Source of the DNA: Candidatus Methanoplasma sp.
GTDB lineage: Archaea; Thermoplasmatota; Thermoplasmata; Methanomassiliicoccales; Methanomethylophilaceae
Assembly: GCA_031271555.1 (NCBI GenBank)
Contig: JAISVN010000108.1
Location: 1-6,153 of the forward strand
Reading direction: 5' to 3'
DNA length: 6,153 nucleotides
Below, in pieces: positions 5,347-6,153 of the stretch (position 1 is the stretch's first letter; each line of letters opens with the position of its first letter). The notes under the pieces are model-generated. The model did not search any database and had not been told where the DNA came from. It saw only the letters and a program-made list of their open reading frames with translations. The position numbers and the translations under genes are program-made.

Positions 5347-6153
5347 ATGCTGGATGTGAACGTCATCAGGACGCAGCCCGACATGATAAGGCAGATGCTC
5401 GTGAACAGGAACAAAGACACGGATATACTGGACAGATTCCTTTCCGCGGACTCGGAATGGAGGTCTCTGACGGACGAGAACAACCGGCTAAGGAAACTCA
5501 GGAACGATGTCTCCCTTCAGATATCCAAAATGGGCAAGGGCGATGAAAAAGAGTCCAAGATCGCCGAGATGCGCAGCGTTTCCGAAAAAATAAAAAGCAA
5601 CGATGCCAGGATGGAGGAGCTTGATTCAGTAAGGGAAGACTGCATCCTCAACATACCGAATGTTCCGCACTCGACCGTCCCGATAGGGAAGGACAGCTCC
5701 GAGAACGTTGTTGTCTACGAGCATGGAGAGAGGAGAAAGTTCGATTTCACACCCAAGCAGCACTGGGAGATCGCCGAGGATCTCGATATAATAGATTTTG
5801 AAAGAGGCGTCAAGGTTGCAGGCAGCGGTTTCTACTGCCTCAAAGGGGACGGCGCGCGTCTTGAGCGCGCTCTGATCAACTATTTCCTGGACATGCATGC
5901 TGAACAGGGATACACAGAAGTGTTCCCGCCGGTAGTCGTCAACAAGACCGCCCTCACCGGAACGGGGCAGTACCCCAATCTGAAGGAAGACATGTATTAC
6001 ATGGAAAAGGACGAGATGTTCCTCAATCCCACGGCAGAGGTGCCGATAACGAATCTGTTCATGGACGAGATATTCGACAGGGGGCAGCTGCCGGTACTTT
6101 ACACCGCATACCTTCCGTCATTCAGGAGGGAGGTCGGAAAACACGCCGACACC
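5347..6153 (+). CDS. serS: Seryl-tRNA synthetase, bacterial type, 5' part (cut by window edge)
   Basis: SerS attaches serine to tRNA-Ser. The first 269 residues are visible, against about 420-430 for the family, so the catalytic domain is cut by the window edge and not by a mutation. The N-terminus MLDVNVIRTQPDMIRQML is typical of the standard form. Residues of about 28-100 are charged and heptad-like and form the long antiparallel coiled coil that grips the extra arm of tRNA-Ser. The class II catalytic domain follows, with LTGTGQYP (203-210), the TAEVP serine-site segment (229-233) and motif 2 around FRRE (259-262). This is the common bacterial/eukaryotic type, not the divergent zinc-dependent SerS of Methanococcus and Methanosarcina relatives. 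The start at 5347 is preferred to 5341 on ribosome-site spacing. Confidence 0.95.
   Translation, partial: MLDVNVIRTQPDMIRQMLVNRNKDTDILDRFLSADSEWRSLTDENNRLRKLRNDVSLQISKMGKGDEKESKIAEMRSVSEKIKSNDARMEELDSVREDCILNIPNVPHSTVPIGKDSSENVVVYEHGERRKFDFTPKQHWEIAEDLDIIDFERGVKVAGSGFYCLKGDGARLERALINYFLDMHAEQGYTEVFPPVVVNKTALTGTGQYPNLKEDMYYMEKDEMFLNPTAEVPITNLFMDEIFDRGQLPVLYTAYLPSFRREVGKHADT

Noticed and set aside
1..6153. CRISPR array, insertion sequence or defence system
   Set aside because: I saw no regularly spaced repeats, terminal inverted repeats, transposase, nuclease or toxin motifs; the window reads as core chromosomal housekeeping DNA.

Overview
The window is archaeal and reads as part of a methanogen chromosome. 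The evidence is ribosomal protein L10e (the archaeal/eukaryotic form of uL16), a Dph2-type diphthamide enzyme, RNase P subunit Rnp4, AT-rich TATA boxes at promoters, and a protein I recognise as methanogenesis marker 4 (MtxX family). Balanced base composition, a bacterial-type rather than methanogen-type seryl-tRNA synthetase, and the absence of TAG stops in all eight complete genes would fit the Thermoplasmatota, perhaps Methanomassiliicoccales. That placement is inference.

Layout. Positions 1-399 hold little: a possible 3' gene tail at the left edge, one doubtful 67-codon reading frame, and a T-rich terminator just after queE. From 4448 down to 400 the minus strand carries one tightly packed transcription unit in the order rpl10e, dph2, mtxX-like, queD, queC, queE. 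Junctions are abutting, overlapping (4 nt and 1 nt) or short (24 nt and 4 nt). A TATA box lies just upstream of rpl10e. Positions 4449-4724 are a divergent intergenic region. From 4725 rightward the plus strand carries rnp4, yhbY-like and serS, also overlapping or nearly so; serS runs off the right edge.

How the genes work together. Nearly everything serves translation. L10e is a large-subunit protein near the tRNA-binding sites. Dph2 starts diphthamide formation on elongation factor 2. QueD, QueE and QueC convert dihydroneopterin triphosphate to preQ0, the precursor of archaeosine at tRNA position 15. Rnp4 trims tRNA 5' ends, the YhbY-like protein is an RNA-binding domain protein linked to ribosome assembly, and SerS charges tRNA-Ser. 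The outlier is the MtxX-like protein, a phosphotransacetylase-fold family of unknown function confined largely to methanogens, sitting between the diphthamide and preQ0 genes. The GTP cyclohydrolase that feeds QueD and the enzymes that insert preQ0 into tRNA are not in the window.
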